Positions 37,343-46,728 of a stretch of DNA of 64,000 bases are shown one piece after another (positions within the stretch are counted from its first letter, which is position 1; the number at the start of each line of letters is the position of its first letter). The translations under genes were made by a program, and so were the position numbers. The DNA is from Schlesneria sp. (GTDB lineage: Bacteria > Planctomycetota > Planctomycetia > Planctomycetales > Planctomycetaceae): positions 100,879 to 164,878 of the forward strand of contig JAQGHU010000044.1 in assembly GCA_028291515.1 (NCBI GenBank), in the 5' to 3' direction. The notes under the pieces are model-generated. The model was not told the DNA's origin. It did not search any database and saw only the letters and a list, made by a program, of their open reading frames with translations.

Positions 37343-39115
37343 ATGACGACTTACTTTACGAACCGACGTTTATTCGGAATGGTCGCTCTGACCTTATTTT
37401 ATGCTACGACACTGGTGCAAGCTGGCGACAAGCCCAGCAGCACGGACTTCGGTGCCGCTCCCGATAGTTTTGTCGGGAAGCTGGAGCCGACTCCCAAGGG
37501 CCCGATCACTCTGCGAGAACGTCTGCTTCGCGAAGGAATCCTGGACGACAGTGCTGTCGCTGCTTCAGGCCAGCCCCTGAAGTTTCGCGCTCGCCAGCCA
37601 CAAGTGGAAGAGTTGCCTGCTCCACCACGACAGGTTGCTCCGACGGAAGCGGCCCCAGCTCGCAAGCCTGCTGTCGAAGAGCCTCGCAAACCACCAAAAC
37701 AGCTTTCTGTCGCTGAAAAGATCCAATATCGATACGCGGATCCTCGCGAACAACGATTGCTGGAACGATTGAACAACCAGACGGCTCAGCAACTGTATGT
37801 GGAAGTGTCGCAAATGGTGGATGCTCGCCATATCAAGCCTTCGACGTACGCTCAACGAGTCGACGCCGCGTTCGAACACCTGGATCTGGCCTTGAGTACT
37901 CGATCGTTCCAACAGACCGCCAAACTGCAGGCTGATGAGCAATCGCTGGGACAATTGAGAGACGCGTTGAATCAGATGCGTCAACGGGCGAACGTGAAGA
38001 ATCTGGACGACGCCGTGTCAACGATGAATCGTGTGCAAGACCTGGTCAGCAGCAAGGTCGGGATTCGCCCCGGAGCGGTTGGCCTGGAATTCGTACATGC
38101 CGAATTGGATACGCTCGACCAGTTCTCATCGCTGATCCCTCCTGAGAAGGTCGGTGGTCCTAGCGTCGGATTGAAAGAGAACATCGTCGGGATTGGTGTG
38201 GAAGTCGAACCTCATACCGAAGGCTTGAAGGTGCTCAAGGTGCTGCCCGGTGGTCCTGCTGCTGAAGCTCAGATTCGTCGTGGTGATGTGTTGACGGCTG
38301 TCGATCAGCAACCACTGAAAGGATTGGAATTGAATCAGGCTGTGGAACATATCCTGGGACAAGTCGGATCATCGCTGAAGCTGGACTTGCTGCGTGGTGC
38401 TCAACGAGCCGACGTGACGCTGGTTCGTCGCCGAATCGTACTGCACGCTGTGGCTTCAAAGATGGTCGATGACAAGGGCAAGGTCGGATACATCAAGCTT
38501 GAATCGTTCACCGAATCGTCAGTGAAGGAAATGGATGACGCGTTGATGGCTTTGCACAACGATGGGATGAAGTCGCTGATCATCGATTTGCGAGGGAATC
38601 CTGGTGGCCTGCTGACATCGGCGATTGCAATCTCGGATCGATTCCTGCCAGCCGGCACCATCGTTTCGACAAAGGGACGCAATGCGTCGGACAATTCGAA
38701 GGAAGAAGCTAACTATGCTCAGACCTGGAAGGTTCCGCTGGTGATCCTGATCGATCGCAACAGTGCCAGTGCCAGCGAAATCCTGGCGGCCGCGATTCAG
38801 GAAAACGGTCGTGGAATCATCGTGGGTGAACGGTCATACGGTAAGGGGACGGTTCAGACTCTGTTCCCACTGCAGACTGCCCCTGCTGGATTGCGATTGA
38901 CGACGGCTAAGTTCTATAGCCCAGAAGGTCGTGAAATGGCTGGTGCTGGTGTGACTCCTGATTTGAAAGTCGACCCTACGATTGGAGACGACGCTGAAAA
39001 TGATGCTGCTATCGCTGCCGCTTTGAAGACCGCGGTTGATCCCCGGTTGAAGCAAATGGCTTTGCGATATATTCGCACCAGTGAAGCTCCACGGGCTCCA
39101 CGCACGACCATTTGA
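37343..39115 (+). CDS. S41 family C-terminal-processing-type protease
   Basis: 590 residues. Signal peptide (MVALTLFYATTLVQA-GDK). Pro/Ala-rich spacer and helical region to about 270, then a PDZ domain (about 285-365: VGIGVEVEPHTEGLKVLKVL ... RRGDVLTAVDQQPLKG) and the tail-specific protease fold (GYIKLESFTESSVKEMDDAL, IIDLRGNPGGLLTSAI). Catalytic Ser about 476 in NSASASEI and Lys about 501 in SYGKGTVQ, 25 residues apart as in CtpA. Acts in the periplasm on C-terminal ends of unknown substrates. A strong hairpin at 39183 ends it. Confidence 0.9.
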   Translation: MTTYFTNRRLFGMVALTLFYATTLVQAGDKPSSTDFGAAPDSFVGKLEPTPKGPITLRERLLREGILDDSAVAASGQPLKFRARQPQVEELPAPPRQVAPTEAAPARKPAVEEPRKPPKQLSVAEKIQYRYADPREQRLLERLNNQTAQQLYVEVSQMVDARHIKPSTYAQRVDAAFEHLDLALSTRSFQQTAKLQADEQSLGQLRDALNQMRQRANVKNLDDAVSTMNRVQDLVSSKVGIRPGAVGLEFVHAELDTLDQFSSLIPPEKVGGPSVGLKENIVGIGVEVEPHTEGLKVLKVLPGGPAAEAQIRRGDVLTAVDQQPLKGLELNQAVEHILGQVGSSLKLDLLRGAQRADVTLVRRRIVLHAVASKMVDDKGKVGYIKLESFTESSVKEMDDALMALHNDGMKSLIIDLRGNPGGLLTSAIAISDRFLPAGTIVSTKGRNASDNSKEEANYAQTWKVPLVILIDRNSASASEILAAAIQENGRGIIVGERSYGKGTVQTLFPLQTAPAGLRLTTAKFYSPEGREMAGAGVTPDLKVDPTIGDDAENDAAIAAALKTAVDPRLKQMALRYIRTSEAPRAPRTTI

Positions 39116-39182
39116 TCGAGTCAAGACGACTCGGATTTCATCACTTCCATCGGAAAAGGATCACCGATGTTGACGGCCAACA

Positions 39183-39212
39183 TTGAGGACGGACCAAGAG
39201 GTCCGTCCTCAA
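39183..39212 (+). terminator. Hairpin after the S41 protease gene
   Basis: Perfect 13-bp stem TTGAGGACGGACC / GGTCCGTCCTCAA with a 4-base loop. The downstream GCATTCTTTG is only a weak T-tract. The remainder of 39116-39625 shows no gene. Confidence 0.65.
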
Positions 39213-39625
39213 AGCATTCTTTGTGGTTACTTCTGGGCCATTGACGCACTCGACAGGCAATTCCGCCCCAGATTGAATAGTGCGAAGTTAACGCGCGTGC
39301 GATCTGTGGCGAAATTACCTGCGGATGTCGACGACAGGTCGCGACGGGTGGGTGGGCGAGGGAGACTTTACCGCGTCGTAAGGTGACATTTGCTGATGCG
39401 ACCCTGCCGATTGTCCGGTTTTGTGCAGTCGCAATGATTACGATTCGGAAATGCAGACAGGAGTGACATAAGCCACGATCAAGCCATCTCTTCCAACAGT
39501 TCGATACTTCGCATGGCCATTCCAGATTTCAGTTGCGGTTTGAAAGCAGCCAAGCTCCGGCCTGATTGAATTCACTGACATCGAACTGACCATCGCCGAC
39601 ACTCTTATATCCAGCGGAAGATACC

Positions 39626-41302
39626 ATGGTTTCGACACGGAAGTCGTCCTGGAGACGGCTCATCAACGGAGTGGTTTCCGCCGCTCGTTTGGCGGCAGTT
39701 GTCGGTGGATTCGGAGCTGTCTCCGCAGCATCCACCTGGGCCGCGGATGATCCTTTCGAGGACCTGCGTCTGCGGATCGAGCAGTTGGAAAAGGATAACG
39801 AGAATCTGCGCACGGCAATCGTGCCGCAGTCTCCACTCGGCCTGGGAACAGTCGGTGCTGTTCCGCCCGCTCCCGAAGATGTGGAACCGCCCACGGAAGA
39901 AGAGCAACGGATCCAAAGTATTGTCGAACGCTATCTGCAGCGTCATCCTGATGTGAACGACGCCGCTCAGAATCAGACGATTTCGTCCATCCAGGGAAAC
40001 ATCTCCAAGATCCTGGAGAAGATGGACAAGAAGACCTTCCCGTCGGTGCAGATCCACGGGGTGTTTCAGGCTGACGCCGGTGTGTTCAGCCAGGATACGA
40101 ATAGTAAGACATCCTATGGCGACATCCAGAACGGTGCCGACTTCCGACGGGCTCGTTTGTCAGCCAACGGTGCTTTGACCGAGCGGACCAACTACTTCTT
40201 CCAGATGGACTTTGCGTTCTTCGGTCGCCCCACATTTACGGATGTGTGGGTGGAACAAACGCAGATTCCATTTCTGGGGACCTGGCGTGTTGGTCAATGG
40301 AAGCAGCCATTCAGTTTGGAAGTGGTGAGCAGCTTCCGTTATACGACGTTTGCTGAACGATCGGTGTTGTTCCAGGCGTTCACTCCGTTCCGGCACTTGG
40401 GTACCGGTTTCTACAACAACTCGCCAAACCTGGATTACACGTGGGCGGCGTCGACGTTCACGACGGGACAGGATCAATACGGCGATACGCTGACGGTGCT
40501 GGGCGGGATCGGTACGGCAGAACGATTCACTTATCTGCCCTATTGGGATGAGTGCAGCAACGGTCGCGAATACTTGCACGTGGGCTTGGGCCACTTCTTT
40601 AACGCACCGCCCAACCGGACGACGATCTTCCGTTCGATCCCTGAGTTGTACATCGGACAGAATGCGGCCGGGGCCATCGGGACCAGCGGTCAAGCGGCGC
40701 CAGGAGCGTTTAACGGAACTCCGTTCTTCGTCAACACGGGGAACATTGGGGTGAGCAGTTACAACGTGCTGGGGACCGAAGCGTTGTGGGTGGAAGGGCC
40801 GTTCTCATTGCAGGCGGAAGGGATGGTCACCTTCGTGAATCAGGCTTCGGGTGTCGCCGGGACGCAGAATGCCGCGGGGGGGGCGATGGCGACGTTGCCC
40901 GGCTTTTACACTCAGGCGGGCTACTTCCTGACGGGAGAACATCGTCCTTACAACCGAAAACTCGGTGCGATCGACCGCATCATGCCCAAGCACGAATTTA
41001 ACCCGTGGGGTAGCGATTGCGATTCGGGTTGGGGTGCTTGGGAAGTCGCGGGGCGTGCCAGCTATCTGGACTTGAACGACAAGAACATTCGCGGCGGTCA
41101 AATGCATGACTATACGGCGGGTGTGAACTGGTACTTGAATCCGTACTGGAAGATTCAGTTCAACTACATCTACTCGATCTCCGACTTCACATACGCTGGT
41201 ACTCCACCGAGCGCGACTACGAACGCTCCAGCGTCTGTGGCCACCGGATTCCTGGGGAACCACACAAGCATCTTCGACCTGCGTTGCCAGATGGACTTCT
41301 AG
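39626..41302 (+). CDS. OprP/OprO-type porin
   Basis: 558 residues. Arg-rich start and hydrophobic helix (ARLAAVVGGFGAVSAASTWA-ADD) as signal peptide, a coiled-coil heptad stretch (LRLRIEQLEKDNENL, residues about 48-62), a Pro/Glu linker, then beta-barrel strands starting FPSVQIHGVFQADAGVFSQD and RRARLSANGALTERTNYFFQ. Ends with LGNHTSIFDLRCQMDF, whose final aromatic is typical of outer-membrane insertion. Resembles the phosphate-selective porin O/P family by layout; anion selectivity is not shown. The coil may tether the barrel to the cell wall. Terminator at 41335. Confidence 0.85.
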   Translation: MVSTRKSSWRRLINGVVSAARLAAVVGGFGAVSAASTWAADDPFEDLRLRIEQLEKDNENLRTAIVPQSPLGLGTVGAVPPAPEDVEPPTEEEQRIQSIVERYLQRHPDVNDAAQNQTISSIQGNISKILEKMDKKTFPSVQIHGVFQADAGVFSQDTNSKTSYGDIQNGADFRRARLSANGALTERTNYFFQMDFAFFGRPTFTDVWVEQTQIPFLGTWRVGQWKQPFSLEVVSSFRYTTFAERSVLFQAFTPFRHLGTGFYNNSPNLDYTWAASTFTTGQDQYGDTLTVLGGIGTAERFTYLPYWDECSNGREYLHVGLGHFFNAPPNRTTIFRSIPELYIGQNAAGAIGTSGQAAPGAFNGTPFFVNTGNIGVSSYNVLGTEALWVEGPFSLQAEGMVTFVNQASGVAGTQNAAGGAMATLPGFYTQAGYFLTGEHRPYNRKLGAIDRIMPKHEFNPWGSDCDSGWGAWEVAGRASYLDLNDKNIRGGQMHDYTAGVNWYLNPYWKIQFNYIYSISDFTYAGTPPSATTNAPASVATGFLGNHTSIFDLRCQMDF

Positions 41303-41334
41303 TCCAGCGAGCCATCGGAAGTTGCTAACTGATC

Positions 41335-41384
41335 AAAGCCAATTGGGGGCAGGCGAGTTTCGCTGCTCCCAGTTGGCTTTTTGT
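41335..41384 (+). terminator. Intrinsic terminator of the porin gene
   Basis: AAAGCCAATTGGGGGCAGGC pairs with GCTGCTCCCAGTTGGCTTT around GAGTTTC, followed by TTTTTG on the + strand. Confidence 0.75.
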
Positions 41385-41472
41385 ATTGGATCTGCTCTGT
41401 CGCATTGCCAGATCTTGCCTGCCACGTGAGAATTGGTGTCACACTAATTCCAGGACTGGAGCAGCAGCAGGC

Positions 41473-42405
41473 ATGACTGACGAGACCACCGCGGCGATTA
41501 CGGTTTACGACCTGAGTGATCGAACGCAGATCGAAGTGACCGGCGCGGATCGCGCCAAGTTTTTGCACGGGTTCTGCACGAGTGACATCAAGGGCTTGCA
41601 GCCGGGGCAGGGGTGTGAAGCGTTTCTGCCCAATATCAAAGGCCGAGTCCTGGGCCACATCTTCCTGTTTGCGGGGCCACAATCGCTGTGGCTTGATACC
41701 ACCTCTGGCCAGGAATCGAAGATCATCCCGCATCTGGATCGGTATCTGATCCGTGAAGATGTTCAACTGATCGGTCGATCCGAAGAACGGGGCGAGCTGT
41801 TTGTCACGGGGGCTCATGCCGCGCAACTGTTGATGGTTGAGGAAGGCCTTCCGCTATACGGGTGTGTATTGCGAGAAGCGTTCGGCAATCCGCTCGACAT
41901 TCGTCGCGTTGATTTGTTGAGCGAACCTGGCTTCCTGCTGTCGATCCCCCGATCAGCGATTGAGACGACTCGTTCGAGCTTGCTGGCCGTTGGCTGTCGA
42001 GCGGGATCGGCGGACGAATTTGAGACGCGCCGCATCGAAGCGGGTTTCCCGTATTACGGTCGGGATATCACTGAGGACAACATCGCTCAAGAGGTCGCTC
42101 GCACGAAGCAGGGGATTTCGTTCACCAAGGGTTGCTATCTAGGTCAGGAGCCGATTGCTCGTTTGGACGCGATGGGGCACACGAACAAAGAACTGCGACG
42201 TGTGGTCTTTGAGCAGGGAGCGAATCTCGCTGTGGGGGCGTCGGTTCTCGCGGCAGATACAGAGGACGAAGCGGGAGTGATTACGTCGGTGGCGCCGAAT
42301 GCGAATGCCAAGGGAGAGATTGCGGTGATCGGGTATTTGAAGACGCGGTTTGGTGTGGCGGGGACAAAGGTGCGGGCTGCTGTGAACATGGGGATCGTTC
42401 AGTAG
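41473..42405 (+). CDS. ygfZ: YgfZ/GcvT-type folate-binding protein
   Basis: 310 residues from MTDETTAAITVYDLSDRTQI; the open frame goes back to 41386 through the terminator, so the later ATG is used (GCAGCAGCAGGC in front is a weak ribosome site). Contains EVTGADRAKFLHGFCTSDIK and the diagnostic KGCYLGQEPIARLDAMGHTN (K-G-C-Y-x-G-Q-E) of the YgfZ group, folate-binding proteins that help Fe-S enzymes such as MiaB. The catalytic aminomethyltransferase residues of GcvT need not be present. Cytoplasmic. Confidence 0.85.
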   Translation: MTDETTAAITVYDLSDRTQIEVTGADRAKFLHGFCTSDIKGLQPGQGCEAFLPNIKGRVLGHIFLFAGPQSLWLDTTSGQESKIIPHLDRYLIREDVQLIGRSEERGELFVTGAHAAQLLMVEEGLPLYGCVLREAFGNPLDIRRVDLLSEPGFLLSIPRSAIETTRSSLLAVGCRAGSADEFETRRIEAGFPYYGRDITEDNIAQEVARTKQGISFTKGCYLGQEPIARLDAMGHTNKELRRVVFEQGANLAVGASVLAADTEDEAGVITSVAPNANAKGEIAVIGYLKTRFGVAGTKVRAAVNMGIVQ

Positions 42406-42412
42406 TATTTGC

Positions 42413-42826
42413 TTAACGGATGAGTTCCGCGACGACCCAACCGAGAACCGTCAAGTCAAATAATAGCGAAAACCAAAACGCCATCCATTTCACTGAGATC
42501 GTACTTCGTGAAAACAGTAGATAAGCAATGAATCCGATGATGATCCCACTGAAGGTGGCGATGGCTAGCATCGCGCCGCCGAGGGCGGCACCTAGTGCGG
42601 GGATAATGAGAACAATCTCGTTGTTGGCGCAGGCAAAGACAACGAAGAGCGCTGCTGCGGGCCATCCGATGGTGTGAAGGGCCGTCACAATTGCAGTATC
42701 TCGTGCTCTTAATTGACTTCGAGCCCATTCATCCATGTGCATTCCATCGTGGATCGCTGTCGGATTATCAAGTTCAAGTCGATTGCCTAAGGATATGTCC
42801 ATCTCGTGACGGATGATGCTGCTCAC
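42413..42826 (-). CDS. Small membrane protein, function unknown
   Basis: 137 residues. A polar N-terminal part (about 1-45) is followed by three to four helices: ALHTIGWPAAALFVVFACAN, IVLIIPALGAALGGAMLAIA, TFSGIIIGFIAYLLFS and WMAFWFSLLFDLTVLGWVVA. No motif recognised. Convergent with ygfZ, 7 bases between stops. Confidence 0.6.
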   Translation of the reverse strand: MSSIIRHEMDISLGNRLELDNPTAIHDGMHMDEWARSQLRARDTAIVTALHTIGWPAAALFVVFACANNEIVLIIPALGAALGGAMLAIATFSGIIIGFIAYLLFSRSTISVKWMAFWFSLLFDLTVLGWVVAELIR

Positions 42827-42947
42827 TCTATGCTGAACTTCCGCTTGTCGCCAACCTGGACTGTGCCTTGGCGCTTCTGACTCTTTGCGTTAATGGACTT
42901 CTTTCATGCGTCATGGGAATCGACGTTAGTCAACTCGGACAACTTTC

Positions 42948-43232
42948 ATGACCTTTGTCGACATCATCAATGTGATTGAGTTGGTCTGGTGGCCGGCGCT
43001 GGGAATCTATGTTGCCAGGCGGACCGTTGGGACCGTGCGACCGTGGCGGCAGTTGGGTGTCATCGCCGCAGTCACACTGGTTGTGTTCGGACTATCGGAT
43101 GCGGTGGAGCTTTACACGAAAGCGTGGTGGCGGCCTTGGTGGCTGCTGGTTTGGAAAGCGGCGTGTATCAATATCCTGGTGGGATGTGTGATCGTTCGCG
43201 TGCGACTGCTGCGTCGGCTACGGGCTCAATGA
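42948..43232 (+). CDS. Small membrane protein, function unknown
   Basis: 94 residues, start MTFVDIINVIELVWWPALGI. Three hydrophobic segments (WWPALGIYVA, LGVIAAVTLVVFGLSDAVEL, WWLLVWKAACINILVGCVIV) with Arg-rich ends. It has the features of a real small membrane protein; no family recognised and no clear ribosome site. Confidence 0.6.
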   Translation: MTFVDIINVIELVWWPALGIYVARRTVGTVRPWRQLGVIAAVTLVVFGLSDAVELYTKAWWRPWWLLVWKAACINILVGCVIVRVRLLRRLRAQ

Positions 43233-43508
43233 CAGTGCCTGATTTTTGTAGCTAAGGTCGCCAAGACGTCGGGGAAGCAACAACCGAGGTTGAATGCTCA
43301 TCGACTTCGCCCAATCTCTTTGCGAGATTGACTATAAAAGAGAAGACACGGCGACGTCGAGGACTCCGACGCCGTGGCATCCAGAGCGGGAATCAGCGGG
43401 CTCGCGACATTTAGATGACTTGAAAACCTGTCCTCGACGGGGTCAGTTGGATACGCTGGTAGTAGGTCCAGTGAACCCCTCATCTTTGAGTTCAGGAGAT
43501 TCTGCATC

Positions 43509-44972
43509 ATGGCAGCAGCAATGGTTACTCCCCCGAAGATTCGTCAGACCAATCTGTTTATTGGTGGCAAGTGGCAGGAGTCGCGTAGCGGCAAGCGATT
43601 TGCCACGATCAGCCCTGTTACTGAAAAAGTGCTCGCGGAAGTCGCTGAAGGAGATGCCAGCGATGTCGATGCCGCGGTGAAGGCCGCTCGAGCGGCTTTT
43701 GATTCCGGGCCGTGGTCGCGGGCGGACGCTCGTGATCGGGGCCGGATGATGAACAAGCTGGCTGACTTGATGGAAGCCAATCTGGAAGAACTGGCGGCTC
43801 TGGAGACGCTCGATAATGGCAAGCCGATTCGAGATGCTCTTGCGGCGGATCTGCCGCTGGCGATCGATTGCCTGCGTTACTACGCGGGCTGGGCCGACAA
43901 GCTGACTGGCGACACGATTCCCATTCGCGGCAACTACTTCTGCTATACGCGACGGGAACCAGTCGGGGTCGCCGGTCAGATCATTCCGTGGAACTTCCCG
44001 ATCCTGATGGCCGCGTGGAAGTGGGGACCGGCCTTGGCGGCTGGCTGTACCATTGTGATGAAGCCGGCTGAGCAGACTCCGTTGACTTGCCTGCGGATGG
44101 CTGAGTTGGCTCAGGAAGCGGGTATTCCCGACGGCGTAATCAACGTCGTTACTGGCTACGGCGCGACTGGAGCCGCGATCGTTAAGCATCCGGGTGTCGA
44201 CAAGATCGCGTTCACCGGTCACACCGACACCGCGAAGAAGATCATGGTCGATGCAGCGGGGACGCTAAAGCGCCTGACTTTCGAACTAGGTGGCAAGAGT
44301 CCCAATATCGTATTTGCCGATGCCGACTTGGAAGCGGCTGTGGCCGGGGCGGAGTTTGGGCTGTTCTTCAACCAGGGGCAATGTTGTACCGCGGGTTCTC
44401 GATTGTTCGTCGAACAGTCGATCCATGACAAGTTTGTCGAGAAGGTCGTCGCCCGAGCCAAGACGCGCCAGACCGGCGACCCGTTCGATCCGAATACGAC
44501 TCATGGTCCTCAAGTGGATGCCGACCAGTTCAACAAGATTCTGGGCTACATCGACAGCGGCAAGTCAGAGGGAGCAACCTGCCTCACCGGTGGTCGCCGC
44601 GTCGGCGACAAAGGCTTCTTCATTGAGCCGACCGTATTCAGCAATGTGCGTGATGAAATGGCCATTGCTAAGGACGAAATCTTCGGCCCGGTGATGAGCA
44701 TTCTACCGTTCAAGACCGTCGATGAAATTATCGAGCGAGCCAACAGCACGTGCTACGGCCTGGCCGCGGCGGTCTGGACGCGCGATGTGCAGAAAGCGCA
44801 TCGCATCGCAGCCAGCGTCCGAGCCGGGACCGTCTGGGTGAACTGTTACGATGTCTTCGACGCGGCGGCTCCGTTTGGTGGCTTCAAGATGAGCGGTATG
44901 GGCCGCGAACTTGGAGAGGCGGGATTGGCGAACTATACGGAATCGAAGACGGTGACGATGAGCCTGGGTTAA
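43509..44972 (+). CDS. NAD(P)-dependent aldehyde dehydrogenase
   Basis: 487 residues; TCAGGAG lies 11 bases before the ATG. Oxidises aldehydes to acids. Canonical ALDH motifs: [49 protein letters not shown] (general base Glu), and [16 protein letters not shown] (nucleophile Cys). C-terminal [20 protein letters not shown] resembles the retinal/betaine-type group. Substrate not determinable from neighbours. Confidence 0.95.
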   Translation: MAAAMVTPPKIRQTNLFIGGKWQESRSGKRFATISPVTEKVLAEVAEGDASDVDAAVKAARAAFDSGPWSRADARDRGRMMNKLADLMEANLEELAALETLDNGKPIRDALAADLPLAIDCLRYYAGWADKLTGDTIPIRGNYFCYTRREPVGVAGQIIPWNFPILMAAWKWGPALAAGCTIVMKPAEQTPLTCLRMAELAQEAGIPDGVINVVTGYGATGAAIVKHPGVDKIAFTGHTDTAKKIMVDAAGTLKRLTFELGGKSPNIVFADADLEAAVAGAEFGLFFNQGQCCTAGSRLFVEQSIHDKFVEKVVARAKTRQTGDPFDPNTTHGPQVDADQFNKILGYIDSGKSEGATCLTGGRRVGDKGFFIEPTVFSNVRDEMAIAKDEIFGPVMSILPFKTVDEIIERANSTCYGLAAAVWTRDVQKAHRIAASVRAGTVWVNCYDVFDAAAPFGGFKMSGMGRELGEAGLANYTESKTVTMSLG

Positions 44973-45016
44973 TCGGAAGCAGTGTCAGCGTGGCTCACCT
45001 AAGGACTTTTGATTCA

Positions 45017-45050
45017 GGTGAGCCGCGCTGCGTCAGCACGCGGATAACTT
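45017..45050 (+). repeat. Single copy of the GGTGAGCCGCGCTGCG repeat
   Basis: CAGGTGAGCCGCGCTGCGTC then AGCACGCGGATAACT; same unit as the outer arms at 35438-35465 and 35866-35893. It lies just upstream of the decayed RAYT gene. Confidence 0.75.
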
Positions 45051-45077
45051 TAGTCTTCCAATGTCATAGACAGGCTT

Positions 45078-45794
45078 TTGAGCGAGTCTACCAAGTGCCA
45101 GAACCAATCAACTTGGTCAACATCGAACGATATTGGTTCCGGACCTGGACCACTTTATGGCACTTGGCTTCCCGGCGATGATCGAGGATTCGTCGGATCA
45201 TTGGCCGACGAGCATGGCGAAGTAATCAATCACAACCAATTCGCAACGCCGTCCGCGTTGCCTAACACCGCGCTTCAGTACGTCGCGCGACGACTACTTA
45301 AAGAAGCGCCTGTTGTGCTGAGCCTCAATCAAGCTGTTCGGCTGTCAGAGCAACTGCAAGAAACAGCTCGGATACGAAATTGGCTGTTGATCACGGTCGC
45401 GATCAAGCGCACGCATATCCACGCGGTCGTTGGCGTTTCTGGCGATCCAGATCCCGACAAGATCTTGGGAGACTTGAAGGCGTATGGTTCGCGTTGTCTG
45501 AACAAGCTGGACCGACCTCGTAAAGATTGGTGGACGCGAGGTGGATCGACGAGAAAGCTGGCGGATGAGGCCGCGGTTGAGACCTTGGTCAACTATGTAC
45601 GCAATCAGGCGAATCCGCTTGTGATTTGGACTCGAATGGAAGGGCAGATTCAGCCGCAGCGACTGGACGAACCGAGTGATAGCTTCTTGGCAAACCAATC
45701 GCTGACTCGCCGATTTTCGTTACACTCATCCCATGAAAACACCACTCATTGGCATTACGGTCGACAACCTCGATACGGATCGATACGTCAGTAA
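45078..45794 (+). pseudogene. REP-associated tyrosine transposase-like (RAYT), frameshifted start
   Basis: In frame: LYGTWLPGDDRGFVGSLAD, then LLITVAIKRTHIHAVVGVSG (HxH of Y1 nucleases), DPDPDKILGDLKAYGSRCLN, KDWWTRGGSTRKLADEAAV and LVNYVRNQANPLVIW. The residues expected just before YGTWLPG (YWFRTWTT) are in another frame around 45130-45150, so one base has been gained or lost (CCACTTTATGG). Such single-strand transposases mobilise REP palindromes; the nearby repeat at 45017 is a possible substrate. The end of the frame runs into the next gene. Confidence 0.6.
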
Positions 45795-46602
45795 CATCGC
45801 TTACAGCCAGGGGATCGCCGAGGCTGGGGGGCTGCCGTTGTTGCTGCCGCAGGACGTGGAACTGGCGGCATCCTATGTTGAGCTGTGTGATGGCATCGTG
45901 TTGACCGGTGGTCCCGATGCTCGGCTGGAGGGGTTTGGGATCGCTCGGCATCCTTTATCGGAGTGCATTGAACCTCGGCGGCAGGTATTTGAGATGGCGT
46001 TGCTGGATGCCTTGGCGAAGAAGCCAGAGCGGCCTGTGTTGGGGATTTGTCTGGGGATGCAGCTGATTTCGCTGCATGCCGGGGGGCGGATGAATCAGCA
46101 TCTGCAGGATGTATTGAGTGCCGAGATCGAGGAGCATCAGCACAACAATCGGCATAGGATCGTAGTGGACGTGTTGGATTCGGCGCTGTTGCGAACGGCG
46201 GGGCCTTCGGGGAAATCGATGCGGGCAGGGGGGCTTACGCCCGAAGAGGCCAGGGGACTTACGTCCCCCGCTCAGGAAGAGGAATCGGTAGAGGCGGGCT
46301 TAGGTGACACAACGCAGTGCAATTCAGATCTAAGACGGCTCGGCGGGAGCCTCGCCCTCCCAGAAGAGCATCGACTTGGTGACGTCGAGCTGAGCGACCA
46401 GACAGTCGTGTCTTCGCATCATCAGGCGGTTGATGACGCTGGGGGGTTGCGAGTGGTGGCCAGGTCGCCTGCTGGGGTGATCGAAACAGTCGACGATCCG
46501 GCTCGATTCTTCTATTTGGGGGTGCAGTGGCATCCCGAGCGGGGTGAGGGTTTGTTCAATCGGGATCTGCTTCGGCGGTTTGTTGACGTATGTCGTTCGT
46601 GA
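45733..46602 (+). CDS. Class I glutamine amidotransferase-like hydrolase with a palindrome-derived insert
   Basis: 289 residues. Peptidase C26 / gamma-glutamyl-GABA hydrolase-type protein: MKTPLIGITVDNLDTDRYVS, DGIVLTGGPDARLEG, nucleophile elbow LGICLGMQLISLHAGG (Cys), and QTVVSSHHQAVDDAGGLRVV plus FFYLGVQWHPERGEG (His, Glu). Cleaves gamma-glutamyl amides, perhaps in polyamine breakdown. Between RTAG and the VVSSHHQ strand, about 60 residues (157-216) are added in frame; the DNA there is made of GGGCTTACGCCC, GGGGACTTACGTCCCC and GGCGGGAGCCTCGCC hairpin repeats. Whether the enzyme is still active is open. Confidence 0.85.
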   Translation: MKTPLIGITVDNLDTDRYVSNIAYSQGIAEAGGLPLLLPQDVELAASYVELCDGIVLTGGPDARLEGFGIARHPLSECIEPRRQVFEMALLDALAKKPERPVLGICLGMQLISLHAGGRMNQHLQDVLSAEIEEHQHNNRHRIVVDVLDSALLRTAGPSGKSMRAGGLTPEEARGLTSPAQEEESVEAGLGDTTQCNSDLRRLGGSLALPEEHRLGDVELSDQTVVSSHHQAVDDAGGLRVVARSPAGVIETVDDPARFFYLGVQWHPERGEGLFNRDLLRRFVDVCRS

Positions 46603-46728
46603 CATGCGTATTTACCGTAAGTGCGTCGATTAACTCATTTCTGTGCGCCGGAGTGGTCGCTTGGAGCGGTAGGATGATTTCTCCGAATCACAACCTCCCA
46701 TGAAAGTGAGCACTCTATCGACATCAAA

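Noticed and set aside
39605..40057. Minus-strand frame opposite the porin gene
   Set aside because: Antisense of a clear outer-membrane protein gene, no independent support.
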